Assembly (NCBI GenBank): GCA_902783825.1
Contig: CACZSJ010000049.1
Location: 1 to 6,327, forward strand
Length of the DNA stretch: 6,327 nucleotides
Source: Oscillospiraceae bacterium
GTDB taxonomy: Bacteria; Bacillota; Clostridia; Oscillospirales; Oscillospiraceae
Reading direction: 5' to 3'
Below, piece after piece: positions 5,907-6,327 of the stretch. Every line of letters begins with the position of its first letter. Positions within the stretch are counted from its first letter, which is position 1. Under the pieces are notes generated by a model. It ran no database searches and had not been told where the DNA came from. It was given only the letters and a program-made list of their open reading frames with translations. The position numbers and the translations under genes were made by a program.

Positions 5907-6327
5907 TAAACGATCTGGAGTCCATACTGCTGACAGAGGAGCAGATCCGCCTGCGCATCATGCAGATGGGGGCGGAGATCTCCCGTGATTACGCTGACAA
6001 GGACCCGCTGTTCATCGGCGTGCTCAAGGGCTGCTTTGTGTTCATGGCCGATCTGATGCGGCAGGTGACCGTGCCCTGCGGCATGGATTTCATGGTGGTC
6101 TCCTCCTATGGGAAGTCCACCAATTCCACCGGCGCGGTGGAGATCATCAAGGACCTGTCCCAGGATATCCAGGGACGGCATCTGGTGATCGTGGAGGATA
6201 TTCTGGACACCGGCATCACCCTGAGCTATCTGACCCGGTATCTCTCCAACCGGGACCCCGCCTCCATCTCCATCGCCACGCTGCTGGACAAGCCGGAGCG
6301 GCGCAGAGCGCCGGTGTCCGCCAGCTA
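5903..6327 (+). CDS. hpt: Hypoxanthine (guanine) phosphoribosyltransferase, 3' end beyond window
   Basis: Purine-salvage enzyme of the cytoplasm: converts hypoxanthine, and usually guanine, plus PRPP to IMP or GMP and pyrophosphate. The 141 complete codons cover most of a type I phosphoribosyltransferase; the family is about 175-185 residues, so roughly 40 are missing by window truncation. LKGCFVF (41-47) is the pyrophosphate-binding loop, SSYG (67-70) belongs to the flexible catalytic loop, VIVEDILDTGIT (95-106) is the PRPP-binding motif with its acidic pair Glu98-Asp99, and LLDKPERR (127-134) supplies the purine-contacting lysine. The ATG shares ATGA with the tilS stop (4-nt overlap), and GGGGAGG lies about 10 nt upstream, pointing to coupled translation. 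A tilS-hpt pair, often followed by ftsH, is common in Firmicutes; ftsH is not visible here. Confidence 0.96.
   Translation, partial: MINDLESILLTEEQIRLRIMQMGAEISRDYADKDPLFIGVLKGCFVFMADLMRQVTVPCGMDFMVVSSYGKSTNSTGAVEIIKDLSQDIQGRHLVIVEDILDTGITLSYLTRYLSNRDPASISIATLLDKPERRRAPVSAS

Noticed and set aside
1..6327. Mobile element, phage, CRISPR, tRNA or defence system
   Set aside because: No long repeats, integrase or transposase motifs, arrays or tRNA folds were seen; all long coding regions belong to known housekeeping families.

Overview
This window is a compact, GC-rich housekeeping region from a bacterium. The gene content and order (gdpP, rplI, replicative helicase, tilS, hpt) are typical of Firmicutes. 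High GC, the KNRHGETG form of the helicase C-terminal motif and the AHNxxDNAET form of the TilS motif together suggest a high-GC clostridium, possibly Oscillospiraceae-like. That placement is inference from sequence style, not a search result. I see no phage, transposon, CRISPR, rRNA or tRNA signal, and no previously undescribed multi-gene system.

Layout: positions 1-551 (minus strand) hold the N-terminal 183 codons of a sugar-phosphate nucleotidyltransferase that runs off the left edge. A 161-bp divergent intergenic region (552-712) follows. It contains a good sigma-A-type promoter with an extended -10 (642-670, plus strand), a 9-bp direct repeat spaced exactly 21 bp just upstream of it, and a strong Shine-Dalgarno for gdpP. 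Five plus-strand genes then run to the right edge: gdpP (membrane c-di-AMP phosphodiesterase, 713-2713), rplI (ribosomal protein L9, 2756-3205), dnaB (replicative helicase, 3260-4600), tilS (tRNA-Ile lysidine synthetase, 4590-5906) and hpt (hypoxanthine phosphoribosyltransferase, 5903 to the window end, incomplete). No rho-independent terminator with a T-run separates these genes. The last two junctions overlap (11 and 4 nt), so a single operon is likely.

The genes serve separate core processes: second-messenger turnover, ribosome structure, replication fork unwinding, AUA decoding and purine salvage. Their link is probably co-expression in growing cells; PRPP/purine salvage and nucleotide second-messenger turnover share a nucleotide theme only loosely.

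The most interesting non-gene signal is inside tilS. A roughly 58-bp AT-rich island (about 28% GC by hand count, in a gene otherwise very GC-rich) carries a second extended -10 promoter (5628-5656), about 250 bp upstream of hpt. It looks like protein-coding sequence whose synonymous codons have been bent to hold an internal promoter for hpt and whatever follows it.
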